Shown one piece after another: positions 48,059 through 60,834 of a DNA stretch of 64,000 nt. Origin of the DNA: Callaeas wilsoni. Lineage: Eukaryota; Chordata; Aves; Passeriformes; Callaeidae. Position 1 is the stretch's first letter. Every line of letters starts with the position of its first letter. The notes beneath the pieces are model-generated. The model was given only the letters and a program-made list of their open reading frames with translations, did not search any database and had not been told where the DNA came from. The DNA is taken from contig VWPU01010346.1 of the NCBI GenBank assembly GCA_013398955.1, positions 18,942-82,941 on the forward strand, written 5' to 3'. Position numbers and translations under genes: made by a program.

Positions 48059-49006
48059 TCAGGCGATTTTGCCTGGGGAGCCTGGTGTGCCACTCATCCG
48101 CACAACCTTCCGCAGGGCCCGCCATACCTCCTGGTTGCGAAGGCTGTAGATGAGAGGGTTGAGCATGGGGGTGATGATGCAGTACAACACGGAGACCAGA
48201 GTGTCGGCTGCCAGTGAGTAGCCTGAGCGGGGCCGGTTGTAGTTCAGGTTGGCCGTCATGAAGTACAGGGTGACCACGAGCAGGTGGGCAGAGCAGGTGG
48301 AGAAGGCCTTGCGCCGGCTGGTGGCCAGTGGCATCCCAAGGATGGTGGCCAGGATGCACAGGTAGGAGATAACAACAAGCAGGAAGGGACTGAGTCCCAC
48401 AAAGATGCTGGAGACATGGAGGGCCAGCTCATTGGGGTGGGTGTTGCTGCAGGCAGCCCCCAGCAGTGGTGGCACATCGCAGAAGATGTGCTGGAGCTGG
48501 GCAGCGCCGCAGAATGAGAGCCGGGCTGCCAGGAGGGTGTGCACAGCTGAGTCCAGCAGCCCCCAGAGCCAGCAGCCGGCAGCAGCCATGGCACAGGTGC
48601 TGCGGCTCATGGCCTGGGCATAGTGCAGGGGCTGGCACACGGCCGCGTAGTGATCGTAGGCCATGACAGCCAGCAGCGCGCACTCGGCCCCTGCGCACCA
48701 CATCAGGAAGAACATCTGCGCCAGGCACCCGCGGTAGGAGATGGTTGCCTGTGGGCGCAGAGCATTTGCCAGGGTCTTGGGCACCGTCACTGATGAGTAG
48801 CAAAGGTCTAGGCAGGACAGGTGACAAAGGAAGAAGTACATGGGGCTGTGGAGATGAGGATCCAGGAACACAAGGTAGAGTATTGCAGAGTTCCCCAGCA
48901 GTGTGACCAGGTAAATGGCCAGGAGAAGAGCAAAGAGGAAGGGCCGGCCGTGGGAAAAGCCCAGGAGCACAAACTCCGTCACCTGTGTCTGGTTCATACC
49001 TGCCAT
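48059..49006 (-). CDS. Olfactory receptor, class II type, intact single-exon gene
   Basis: Seven-transmembrane odorant GPCR of 315 aa, the usual OR length, in one exon. I start at MAGMNQTQ (ATG at 49006-49004); a second ATG at 48997 gives MNQTQ and is also possible. Motifs: N-glycosylation site NQT, FVLLGF, GN in TM1, PMYFFLCHLSCLDLC in TM2, MAYDHYAAVCQPLHY at the end of TM3 (DHY in place of the usual DRY), KAFSTCSAHLLVV in TM6 and PMLNPLIYSLRNQEV in TM7. Extracellular loop cysteines are present. No frameshift or stop, so it is likely functional. Subfamily not assigned. Mammalian HCLS1 has no OR neighbour that I know of. Confidence 0.93.
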   Translation of the reverse strand: MAGMNQTQVTEFVLLGFSHGRPFLFALLLAIYLVTLLGNSAILYLVFLDPHLHSPMYFFLCHLSCLDLCYSSVTVPKTLANALRPQATISYRGCLAQMFFLMWCAGAECALLAVMAYDHYAAVCQPLHYAQAMSRSTCAMAAAGCWLWGLLDSAVHTLLAARLSFCGAAQLQHIFCDVPPLLGAACSNTHPNELALHVSSIFVGLSPFLLVVISYLCILATILGMPLATSRRKAFSTCSAHLLVVTLYFMTANLNYNRPRSGYSLAADTLVSVLYCIITPMLNPLIYSLRNQEVWRALRKVVRMSGTPGSPGKIA

Positions 49007-52000
49007 GGGGAAAGCCGGGTCAGTCTTCGGGCAGAAGTGAGCACTGAGGAGGAGGGGGGGACTGTGAGCCAGGGGACTAAAGTGCAGCCTACCGTGAGGC
49101 AAGGGAGTCACTGGTGGTATGGCTCTGATCCCATCTCCCTAGTGGTTGAAAGTTTCCGGAGTTCAGATTTCACAGACTGGGATTTTGGAGTCCAAAGGGC
49201 TGCCATCCAGTGTTGGGTACCTGACTGCAGAAGAAGCGCACAGAAAAACCCAAGAGCAGAGGGCATCCACCCACATATCTTGGAGTCTCTTGCCAACCAA
49301 GCCCCTAGTCCCGATGACTATTCCAAGCATGTGTCTCTCCCCCTCCTGGATGTATTTATGGTGAGTAAATATTTCCCTGCCCCTGGACAGGTCACAGCAT
49401 TCCCAAGATGCCACAGCCACTAAGCTTGCTCTTCCCCAGCCCTGGACTGGGGATATGGCATCACCCTGCACCAGTTAAAAGGATGGGGTTTTTTTTATCC
49501 TGTTTCCTGCCCTGTGATAACCAGCTCTCACAAATCAGGGGTTCTACTTACAAAAGTACAGGCTCCAACGAAGAGCAACTCACCACATGGGGTTTGTTGA
49601 GCCACAGGAAAATTTAAGCTGTCAGGGATCTCCTGGCCTGGAACTCCCAAACTTTTTTCCAACATCCTATTTCAATTTTCACCCTGACACAAGAGTTTTG
49701 CTCACTGGCACATGGAGCTGTGATCACCGTGTCCAAGAGATGGAGGAGGCCTGAGGAAGCATTTACGGTTCAGAACCTCGGCCAGGGGCTGATGGAGGTG
49801 GCATGTGCTGGGCACTTATGGCCAGGGCTGCTGCTGCCCACCCTGCCCATGCCATGGACTCCACAGGTGGGGCCGAGGTGCTTCAGTGGGCAAACGCAGT
49901 GGGCAAAGACCAAAAAAGGAAGAAAGAAAGAAAAAATAAAGCCTCCCCTTCCTCTTTATAAAAGTGCTTTTAGCAACAGAAGTAAATTTTCATGTCTGTT
50001 CAGGAGAGTAAACAACCTGATTAAATTTCAGGTTGGTTCCCTTGTTTTAGACCCATTAATCTGCTTTTAATTTCCCTTCCCAAAGCTTCTATCTGTGCAT
50101 CAGTCATGCATTTATAACATTAAGTGCTGGAGAAGTCACTGCTTCTGTTGGAAGTTTGTTTCTCATGGCTGCTTACCACAGGAAACTGTCAAAGCACTGT
50201 TAAAATTGTGTGCTTTTTCCTACTGGAATTGCTCCAGTGTCAGTTCAGTCTCATTCATAACTTTCAGGTCCTGCAGCTGAAGACCATCCTGTTCTGAGGA
50301 TATTTCTTCCTGTGCACTGGGAGCAAGACCAGGGTTTGCTAAGCAGAAGCAGAATTAAGTTCTGATTAATTTCTCTTTCACTTGCTAGTTTTTCAACATT
50401 TAAAAAACCGTTTAACTTTGAGAGGAAAATGTTCAGGCAGAAGACGGGTTCTTCCTTGCCTGTTACAGTAACATCCTAACTTGTCACTCCATCCAGGATG
50501 TGCCAGTCTGGGAAACCTCTGCCTGGGCAAGCTCTCAAGTAGTTGCACAGATCAACATATTCCTTAACTACTAATTCTGCATACACTGGGGTTTTTTAAA
50601 TTACTAATTCTTTACACATTGGACAGGGACACAAGGACTGTATCATCCAATGGTCTGGAAATCTCAGAACATTGCTCTTCCTCTAGTTCCACCCTGAGCC
50701 AAGAGCGTTTTGATGAAGGAATAGCCCAGCCTGCCTGTCCCAGTGCTGCAGTTGGGAGAAGGTCCTGGGGGGTGAGCACTGGCGGAGCCCATGGCACAGT
50801 TCCCTGGGAATTGCCTCCTGCCTCCCACTGTCCCTGCTGCAGTGCTGCACAGTGTGCACGTGGATCTGTGTTCACTGGAAATTCAGGGTGCGTGAGCCGT
50901 CAGAGCACTCAGGCAGCTGGTTTGTGAGGGTATGGGTACCCTGCTGTGTGGGGTGAGAGGGGAAGGCTCTGTCCAGGACCTGCCTGGGTGCTACTCCTAC
51001 TGACCTGTTCATCAGAGGCAGGAGGCTGCTGACAGGTGAACCTGGCAGCGGCAAAGGTGGGGACCTGCCTGTTGCATAGGAGAAATAGGAGACTTCAGGG
51101 ACCAGAGTGATAAAAATGTGAATAAATTCAATAGTAGGAGGTTAGGCATATAAGGGTTAGTCACCTGCTCATGGTCCAAACTGGGGCTCAACACCTGGAA
51201 AAAGAGCAGGTAAGCAAGAGGTGTGTAGTGTGAGCCCATCACACTGGGAAATGAACCTTGAGCCCTGCATGGACTATGGGTGCATAGCAGTGACCCTGTG
51301 TGTCACAAAATGCAGGGAATGGTTAATGTCACTGCAAGAGGGACAGTGAGGGCTGGAGAGCTCAGTTGGTGCCCTCTCCATGCTGACAAATCCAGGCTGG
51401 ATTGGACATGGGACTCCAGGGCTGCAGACCAGCCACAGGAATGTGCAGACGAATGACCCTGACTTTCACCTTGGTGTGGAGCGATGCAGCAGTCAGCAAC
51501 CACAGCCACAGTTCAGAGATGCCAGATTTAATCCATTTGTCTTCAGACATCCTGTGCACCAAGGAGTAGGAATATATGGGAGGAGAATCTTCCTGTCTCC
51601 CTTGGACTGCACAGGAATGAGCCTGGAAAGAGCCTCCACCTTGCTTGACCCTTTTCCTCCCTCTCTCATTTGCACTGAAGGTGATTTCTCATGGTAACTA
51701 CTGACTGAGCAGGTGCACACACCACTGCTTAGGAAGACAAGGCCAGAAAGGCTGGATGGGGAGCAGAGAGGGAACACAGACGCCACCAGTGCCAGTCAGG
51801 TTCCTGTCCTGCCCTCCGGAGATGGGAGGGACCCTTGTGACAGTGACATATAAGCCAGCCAGAGACCCAGCTCTGCTCTGGTTCACTCCATGAAGCAGGG
51901 GACCTTCTGCATAGCTCCAGCTTTTTGGGGACCATTCTGTCACCCTTGCTCGTGCAGGAGCACGTATGTGCTCTGTACCCACCCAGGCAAGCTGCTCCTG

Positions 52001-55000
52001 CAGGAGGATGTGGTTTTCCTCACCAAGCCACTGCATCCACACTCACTCAGGTGAGCAGAGCAGGTAGCCTGCAGCATTCAGCCCTGGGAGGTGGGGTCCT
52101 GAGCCTTGGGCACGGCCAAGGCCAGGTATGAGGGGATGGCTGAACTGAGGGAGCAGATAACAACATGGGATTCATTTCTCTTGGAAAGGACTGGATGCCT
52201 CTATTAGAGGCAGCAGCAGCAGCCACAGCCTGCCCAGACCGCCCAGGAGCCCTGGGAGCCAGCACGAGGTTCCCCCCAGCAGTGCGTGACAGGGACCTGG
52301 CGAAGCCCTGCCCTCTCACCCCTCCTCACCTCCACAGCCAAGTGCGGAGACCGGATGGCACCTACTCCTCAGTAAGCTGTCCCTAGATGCTGTCCTATGC
52401 TGCATGTCTCAGCCATGTCCCAGGTGCTATCTGATTTGTCTTACCTGCGTGACGAGAAGCGCATGTGTCCTCGATGCTGTAAGCGCAGCAGAAGCTTTTA
52501 ACCCTGCAGGGGCCCTGGGGAGAGGCTTTCAGAGGTGGCTCCTGTTCAGTGACAGGAGCGGGGAGCAGCACCCACCAGCGTGTGCCAGAGGGATCTGAGC
52601 CCACGGGACCAAGTCCTTCTGACACAGGACCCACGCTGACCTCTCGCCTTGCTCTGGGCTGTGCCAGGTGCAGACCAGCACTGGACTCTGCTCCAGCCTC
52701 GCAGCTCTTGGGCACCTGGGCTGCAGCATCTAGGCATGGGAGGAGGCTGCTGGAGGGGCTGGGAGCTGCAGTTTCTGGGCCCCAAGTCCTTCCTACAGCC
52801 TCATTTTACCCATTGCAGGGCTGTGAGGTGCCTGCACCCACCGTTGTCAGCGGAGAGGAGCAGTGATGAGGCCTTTGGCCAAACCGGCAGCACCACAGCT
52901 GTAAGGACACAGCAGGAGGTGACCGCATAGCACCTACGCTCCCCTGAGCTCTCACCACCTACGTTAACCATGCCCACCCAGCCCAGTGCACAGTTCCCTG
53001 GAGGACACGATGTGGTCCAGAGGCCTGGGAGAGGACTTGGACAGGTGGGACAGAGCCCTGGCAGTGGCACTGACTGGACACAGAAGGCACCAAGTAGTGC
53101 CCAGTGTGTTTAAAGGACTCAGCTGTCAGATGGCTCTGACTCAGGCTAGGTGAACACTGCCTGCTCGGAGCTTGGAGCTGTTCCTGATAGGAGTAAGTTT
53201 TGCTGAAGTTCACCATGTAGGAACATGGAAATGTAAAAGTAGGAACCCCAGGAAACAAGGACTGCCACGGGAAGTGAATCTGGAAGTTGAGACAGCACCG
53301 CGATGTTTCTGCAGCAGGGAAGCAGTATTGCTTCACTGTGGTGTCCCTGCAGCTTCTGGTCCTGATGATGGGGCAGTAGGAGATGGTCCAAGCATTCTAT
53401 TGTCATAGAATCACCCCAAGACAGCTCTGGATCTGGAATGTCAGGAGATGAGAGGCTGAACAGTAATGCCTTTTGGGAAGCAGGGAAAGTGTAGGCTACA
53501 ACCCTGGATGGGGATGAACACCCTGTGTGGAAATCCAGCACAGATACCAAGGGAGTGGCAGCCTCAGTGACGGGAAATGCGTGTCAGAGGGTGTCTGGGG
53601 CTGAAAAAGATAAGCAGCAGGTGGTAAAAAAAAAATAGCTGTGACTGTGGTCTTGTGTGTGTAGCTGTAACTCTGTGTCCTGTGTGTACATGGAACAGTG
53701 ACTCTGGGCTCTACCTGTTTATGAGCAGCTCTCAGGCAGGGCAGCTGAGCTGGCAGGGCAGAGGGGCCACAATAATGGGACTTTTTCACTTGTTTGCTTT
53801 GAGTTTACAAAATTACACCTTTTTCTTGTGGCAGTGACGTGCATTTCCTTGTTACACATAGAAACTTGGCACCATGGAATTCCAATACAACCTGGCCACT
53901 CTTCCCAAGGTTTTAGAGAAGGCACATGCTGGTAGCACTTGGAAAAACCCCCTCCCTCTCTGATATTTGAATAGAGACTTTTCTGAGACCACCAATACTT
54001 GGCACAAATATTAAAATATACTAAAATCTCCCCGGTTGCCAGAAACTTCAGTTCTGGTAGTCCACATCTTCAGATCAGCCTTTAGGATAAGAAATATCAC
54101 TGTTTGTGTCCCACTCTGGTCTCCCCATGGATATCAAACCTGGTCAATGGTGTCCCAGCAGTAAATCAAATCTCCATGAACTTGTGCAATGTTAAGGGAA
54201 TTGTTTTTTAAACCACATACCTCAATTTGGGGCTGCAGCCTTCAGGATTGGGCCCAGATCCTATAAATACTCGACACTTCTGAAAATCAGACTCTTAACT
54301 AACCTTCTCCAAGCATGTGTTGTACTTCCCAGACCCAGGTGAACTGTTGTAGCACCAGGAACTTCTCCCAGTCCTGTTTCCCTGCTTGTTTTGAGGGATG
54401 CACCTTCCCGCTCAAGAATTCTTTCTTCAGCAGAAACCACCATTTCTTGTATCACAGCTCCCTGCAGCAGCACTGCCAGCTGGTCCTGGTCTCCACATGG
54501 GCATAAATGCTTTCTTTGAGGATGGGGACAAGACAATGGTGGATTTTGTCTGGATTTTGCCTGCCGCCCCTCCTCCTCCCTCCATGTCCCACTGTAATGA
54601 GCATGGCACTGCTTCTGGGATAACCTCCCTACAGGGATGGGCAGACAAACTGCTACTTGGTGTCACCGAAGCCATTCCTGCTGTGGGCAGAATCCACTCA
54701 GCACTTCCAGCCCCTGCTCTCAGCATGGGGCCCCAGCCCTAGCCTTTTTGGGGGGTCTTCACTGACCTCTCCTGAGATTGTTGGTGTGTTTTTGTTTCAG
54801 GGAGCACTGGATACAGAACCTGGCATTTGTCTTTGCTGAATTTCACCAGTTCCTTCTGGCTCCATTTCCCACTCTGTCCATGTCCTTCTGGCCCTGCCCT
54901 GGAGCACTGGTCCCCTTGACTCGTGTCCCCACAACTCTGACAGGAGTACACTTTGTTACTTCTGTCTTAAAACTGATGAGGATGTTCCACAGGACATGTG

Positions 55001-58000
55001 CCAAGACAGATACTGGTGACACTCCACTTGTCCCTGCCCTCTAGGTAGAGTGGGACCTCTGAACACCACCCTCTGAACCTGGTGGCCTGGGCAGGTGCTT
55101 TCCCTGACATTGCTGCTGTTCTGACGTGTGCCCACTGAGTGCCCTCCTTGCCCTCATCTCTGCTCACCCTGCTGTTGCACAGGCAGCCTCTGGGCCCGGG
55201 ATCCCTGCAGCCACACCTGCCTCAGGAGCTCAGTGGGCAGTTAATAACCACGATTCTCCCTGCAGCTGCAACAGTTTCTTGCTCAGTTTTCCCCCTCAGT
55301 AGTTTTGGCTGCCTCAGATGTGGTTCTGAGGGCACTAAAACTGTCCTGTCCTACAGGTGTCACCCAGACAGCAGTTCCAAGAGATTTCATACAACCTAGA
55401 GCTTGTACTTGTGCGTTCTCCTTTTCTTTTCAGGTTGGGCTTCCCCATCCCTGGAAGTGTCCAAGACCAGGCTGGATGGGGCTTGAAGCGACCTGGTCTA
55501 GTGAAAGGTGTCCCTGCCCATGGCAGGGAGTGGAACCGGATGAGCTTTAAGGTCCCTTTCAACCCAAATCAATCTGAGTCTGTGATTCTAGCACTGCTTT
55601 TTAAAACTCTCCATGGGCACTCTTGTCTAGGATTTTCTCTTAAGTCTCACTGTTGTTGGAGCAAGGAAAAAGGGGCCCTGACCACAGTCCGCGGTTGCCT
55701 CATGTTATTGGGGAGAGGTGACAGGTACAGGCTCTCCTCACAACTGCATGGTGACCAGAGAGGCAACTGGGACAAGATGGAACAGGAGACATCCTTACTG
55801 GATCTCAGGGAAAAACCCTTTGGGCACTGGATAAAGGCCCTGAGAGGCCCTAGACTCTGACCTTGGAGATACTCAGCACTCACCAGGCCACAGACGAGCA
55901 CACTCACAGCCTGAGCCACCTCTGCTCCCAGGGCCTGCTCCAAGCATGGCTTGGACCAGCAGCCCCTGCCCACCAGTACAAGTCTGATGATGGAATGAAA
56001 CTCTCACCAGGTTTTCCAAGAATAGTAATTCAGGGGTTTCTCCCAACTATTTCCTCAGGGAAAGCACTTCCTTCAGGATTTTTTCAAATAATTTTTAGCT
56101 AAATTGTCAGGGGCACCTGACCAGGCAAGGAATAAGAATAAGCTAAATTTGGCATTTCCACTTCGGCCTATCCAAGACAGGACAACAGCCTCAGCCTACA
56201 TCTTGTGGGAGAGGTCGTGGATGCCTGCCAGACTCGTCTCCCAACACTTGACAAGGAGATTTTTGTCTGAAGAAAACGGCACTGTTTCAAGCTTTCATTC
56301 AGTGTAATTTACACTTGTGTTTAAGAAGACCGGGCAAGAAGGGTTGCTGTTCTATGGTCTAACCATAAACTGGCCAAAGCTGACCAGATTTACACGTGTT
56401 TGTAATGTGCTTATGCTTGCAGAAGCCAAAACACTGCAATCACACAACATGAAGGGAGCGGCGGGCTACCCTGGGGCAGCACCCTTGCACAGAGCAGTCT
56501 GGGGTGGTCCGACACCTAGAGTGGCCTAGAAATGGAAAGTGTGGTCCCAGCACCAGCCCTGAGGCCACTGGTTCTTCCTGGCCAACTTGTGTTCAGAAAG
56601 CACCGAGGAAAGTCTTTCCTGTCACCACTGAGCAGCACTTTTTCCTTATGGTTGCTCACGGTTCTTCATGGGCAGTTGTGGCACCTGCTACTTGTTTCAT
56701 TCTTAGCTCATAGCTCTGTCCCTGGCTGCACAGAGCTGGCCCTGAGGTTCCTCATTCAGATGTGGGCACCAACGCTGCCCCTGAGGCCAATTAGTGCACG
56801 TTCACCAGGAGGCTGATGTTGGAGACACAAGTTCCTGTGTTCCCAGTTTGCCCACTTGGTCCCATTCCCCACAAACTCCTATCTGTGGGGAACAGGTCAC
56901 AGGAGTTCCAGTGCCAATTACAAAAGCCCAGAGCACTTCACCTGCTCACCTGGCATGTTTGTGAATGTGTAAACAAGGCCCACAGTGAGCTGTTAAAAGT
57001 TCTGGGCTGATAAAAGTTCAAGGCAGCCACTTTATTCACACCTGCTGGAATCAGTTGCATCTTAGAGGCACTTGGAGTGAGAAGGCCCAGGTCTGCACAG
57101 ACCTACCACCTTTGAAATGTCTGTGAACAGGACACACATCTGAAACTGCTAAAGTATAATAAAAAGAGAAAGCAGTAAGTAATGGGCCAGTGCTTTGACC
57201 GGCTCTGGGAAATATTTGGGTGATAGGAAACATTTTGAAAACATCTGGTTTTGCAACAAAAAATGTAATGTTGAGATTCCAGGGCGATGTGCAATCCTGC
57301 CCAAATTCTTGCTCTGCTCCAGCCACACCAGGTATAGCCCACAGTAGGTAGGAGCAGTTATTACACCAGTGCATACCTCATACATAACTTGTTTGTGTCA
57401 TTCTGGTGCCTCTTGGTCCTATGCTGAGTCACCTCTGATTTGTAACTTCCAAAGGGTTTAATTTAACACAATTTATCTCATTTTTCTCTCCTTGCTGCCC
57501 CTTTCCCAGCCCTGATCTGTGGGTACAGACCAAGCTGAAACCAGAGACCTAGGCCTGCCTCAGGCGTATTCTTCTCTGCCAGAAAGATTTTCGGTTGCTT
57601 TATTTGACCTCCAAACTTTGTGTTGCAAAATAACAATTATCTGAATGCTGGTTCAGCTTAGTTTTGTGATGGATGATGCTGCCACAATCTCACATCTGTA
57701 GTTTGGCTGTTGTTCTCCTTCTGTCCAATGCTTAAACTTCTCCCACCTGTTGTCCCTGTGCAGGGAGCCAGTACCCAGGGATTGGACTGGGGAATACTGA
57801 ACCATGGCTGCTGCTTCCTGCAGGAACTGCTCCAGGATTGCACAGACACACCGCAGTGCTGTTACCATAATTCACCCCTCCAATTGCTTCCAGAACTCTC
57901 CTTGCACTCAGGGAGAGGATGGATTTCTTAACAGTTTCCATAGAACATCTTTTCTCTGGAAAGGATCAACACAGCCCCATGCTAAATTTAAATATTCAGC

Positions 58001-59399
58001 TCCAGCAGCAGCAGCTTTACACAACTGATGGCTTTTAACTGGATGCTGTGGGAGATACAGAACCATGTTTTGTTTATCTGAAACATTTTGGAAGGCAGGG
58101 GAGCAATTAATGAGAAAATCTGGTTAATAAAAGTACTCAATAGTCATGTGTGAATGGAGGGGCCAATCAAGTCTCGGACATGTTGGTAACTGGAATCGGG
58201 ATCTGATGGAGAGATGAAAACTGGTTCTTCCAGGAGTCTACCAGGGCTTTGGACAGTGTATCATGGAGATGTGGCTGTCTGGACGCAGGTGAGGAAGAGC
58301 CAATGTGGATGGCTTGTCCATGCAGACAGGAGTATGGTCCGTTATGGGGTTTTCCTGGTCTGTGCCACCATATCGAGCTCAAGGTTACATTTGGTCAGGC
58401 TCCAGATCCAGCCCCTGCTTGGCCTGTCTGGGGCAGGAGGTGGGAGAGTATTTATTTTCTGTGCTAGGGAGAAAACAGCCCCAATCTATGAGGATTTTTT
58501 CTGCAGTTTGGTGTTTCTCTCACTCCTTGTTCTTCCTGCTTTATACAGCAGCTCTGTGGGAAAACTGTGGACAACAGGGTTGTGACCCCCAAATCCAAGA
58601 TGACTGTTTGTTAATTCCTCAGTACTCTCAGTGTGAGGATGGATTGGATCCCTCTGGCACAGTCTTCCCTGAACACCATTACTTCTGTTTGCCTGGGATT
58701 TGATTCTGGGGCTGCTTTCCCAGGCTCCTTGTCTTTTCCATGTGAAAACCCCCAGCCTGATACAAGATCAAATCCACAAAATCTTTGGCCACCTACAACA
58801 CCCTCATCTCTAGCTCTGTACAGTGAGATGCAGCTTTAGCAGAGACAAGTGCAGTCAGTGCTGAAGAGGTAAATTTGTCTTTCTTTCCATTGTATCCATT
58901 TTTCCTCATTCCCAGACCTGGGAAAAGCAGGACACAGGCTGTTGGGAAAAGGGCAGATCAGCTGCAGAGAGGGAAATCCTGAACAGCAACAGAGCCCCCA
59001 AGGTGAGGCTGGTACGAATTACGGCCAGGCTGGAGGAATGAGAGGCCTGACCTGCTGCCCAGGTGCCCACGTGGCCCCTGTGCATCCCCTGCCACTGCAG
59101 CAACACTCCAGAGTCCACACCTGTGGCACAGGAGCACAGAAGGGAATTCTGGAGGTTGCTGAGCTCAAAGCCCTGCCTCGGCACAGGGGCTCCTGACCTC
59201 ATTTTATCACTCTTGGAGCATAAAAATAATAAAAAGGTTTTTTATGTTTCAGTCAAACTGCCAGTATTGCAGGTTGTTTCCATTGCCTTGTGTCCGTTCC
59301 TGGGACACCTGAGGTTCCTTTCACTGCTCACACCTGGGATTTCTACCCATTGATAAACCCCACTGAGCTCCTAAGTCTGAGCAGTCCTAGCCCTCAGCC
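49007..59399. other. Intergenic sequence, no gene recognised
   Basis: Many short open frames on both strands but none with recognisable motifs or a consistent exon chain. Contains one sense CR1 3' fragment (55431-55593), a GAAA-type simple repeat near 49918-49940 and an AATAAA near 49935. Non-coding transcripts or 5' exons of the OR cannot be excluded. Confidence 0.5.
55431..55593 (+). mobile_element. CR1 LINE 3' fragment, sense
   Basis: Contains 'ccaagaccaggctggatggg', 'ggtgtccctgcccatggcag' and the terminal 'aaggtccctttcaacccaaa', the standard CR1 3' UTR in sense orientation. Confidence 0.85.
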
Positions 59400-59785
59400 T
59401 TCCCTTCCCTGTCAGGTTCTCAGATGTCCTCATCAATCCATGCTGGACTCCAGTTCTGACCAGGCTGTCTTGTACTGGGGAACTTGAAACTGGTACCAGT
59501 GCTCCAGATGTGGCCCTACCTGTGCCCCAGGGAGGGGATGGGGTCTCCCTTACCTGTGGGAAAGTGCTCTGGCTCCTGCACCTGAGGATGCTCTCAGACC
59601 ATGGAGGTGCATTGCTGACTCAGGGGTGGCTCATGGCCCATCAGGACAGCCAGGTACTTCTCTGCACCTCTGCTCTGGTCTCCCATGGGAGTGTTGGCAA
59701 ATGGAAACATCCCTGCCCAGGTGCAGGACATGGCATTTTCCTCTACGAACTTCATGAAATTCCCATTGGCCCATTTCTCTCTGAA
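59400..59785 (-). mobile_element. CR1 LINE fragment, antisense
   Basis: Antisense CR1 RT-end/3' UTR blocks appear in the same order as in the copy at 1921-2995: 'gtcttgtactggggaac' near 59470, 'aggtacttctctgcacc' near 59652 and 'ggtgcaggacatggcattt' near 59720. The extreme 3' tail is missing. Confidence 0.7.
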
Positions 59786-60599
59786 GGGACCAGCCCAGGG
59801 AGGGACCATGGCAGAGCAGGTACACACCTGAGGGACTGAAGCCTGTGGGTGTGCCATGAGTGAGTAAACAAGCAGGAAAGAGGAAGAAACTACAAGGAGA
59901 AAAGCAAAGCCTAGCCCTAGTCCCCTGTGCTGTGTCACCTCCCCCAGGGACTGGGAGAGACTGGGCAGAACCAGCAGGGAAAGAGGGGAGAAAAGACGCT
60001 GGACTGAAGCTGAACCTGGGAAAGTAGAGGAAAGGTGTTTCCTCAGGTGTTTCTTTAATCATCACCTTGGTATCTGAATGAGTAACTAAAAGTTTGTGTT
60101 ACAGCAATAAATCAAGTGAAATTCCTCAATCTGAGAGGCTTCTGCCCGTTGTGGCAGGGACTGAGGCCAGGCGTGGCCTGGGATCAGCAGCTTGGGGTGG
60201 GATCAGCACTGATTTCCCTCTGAATCCTTTCCTTCCCTTCTTCCCAGGCCAAGCCGCGTAATCCCCTCCAGCGCTGACACAAACCTGCTCAATTCTTCCA
60301 AGAGCAGATCAAGTTTAGGCCCAAAATCCACACGTCCCTGTGAGACCCCCTGGCCCAGCTCCACACCTGAGGTGTCTCTGCAGGTGTCTGGGCTGGACCT
60401 TGTGGCCCCAGGCAGTACTTTTGCAGCAGTACCTGGGGTGGAACCTGCTGCAGACACACAGCTGTGACCAGCTCTGTGCACAGACCTGTGTTCCCCTGTG
60501 CCCCCACCCACAGGTGGGCCAGGGACCTGCAGTTTCCAGGAAAGAACAGGGATCTCAAACTGCCCTTCTCACCTGTACTGAGGTGCCACACCCATCAGC

Positions 60600-60735
60600 A
60601 TGGAATGGCTTGGGCTGGGAGGGACCATAAAACTCATCCAGCTCCGTGCCCCTGACATGAACAGGGATGTCACTCACTACACCAGGCTGCTCCAGGCCCA
60701 TCCAGCTCAGCCCAGGAAACTGCCAGGGATGGGGC
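60600..60735 (-). mobile_element. CR1 LINE 3' fragment, antisense
   Basis: 'gaatggcttgggctgggagg' followed by 'ggctgctccaggcccatcca' is a degenerate antisense CR1 3' end, between the olfactory receptor gene and NME6. An A-rich tract follows at 60798-60834. Confidence 0.75.
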
Positions 60736-60797
60736 AAGCTCCATTGGAAAAGTGAAAAATCATTTACTGAGTACTTATAAGGAAGGGAAAAAGAAAA

Positions 60798-60834
60798 TGG
60801 AAAAAAAAAAAAAAAACCAAAACCAAAAAACAAA
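60798..60834. repeat. A-rich tract
   Basis: Run of about 17 A followed by CCAAAACC-type A-rich sequence, next to a CR1 fragment. Confidence 0.8.

Noticed and set aside
51985..52051. Possible exon reading KLLLQEDVVFL ahead of a GTGAGC donor
   Set aside because: No family match and no partner exons in phase; upstream acceptor is weak.
52341..52371. Short frame reading RRPDGTYSS next to a GTAAGC donor, reminiscent of an immunoglobulin-type E strand
   Set aside because: Only about 30 nt, no flanking Ig cysteines or consistent exon chain; chance resemblance is likely.
53404..53440. TCATAGAATCACCCC resembling a CR1 terminal octamer
   Set aside because: The body of CR1 does not follow.
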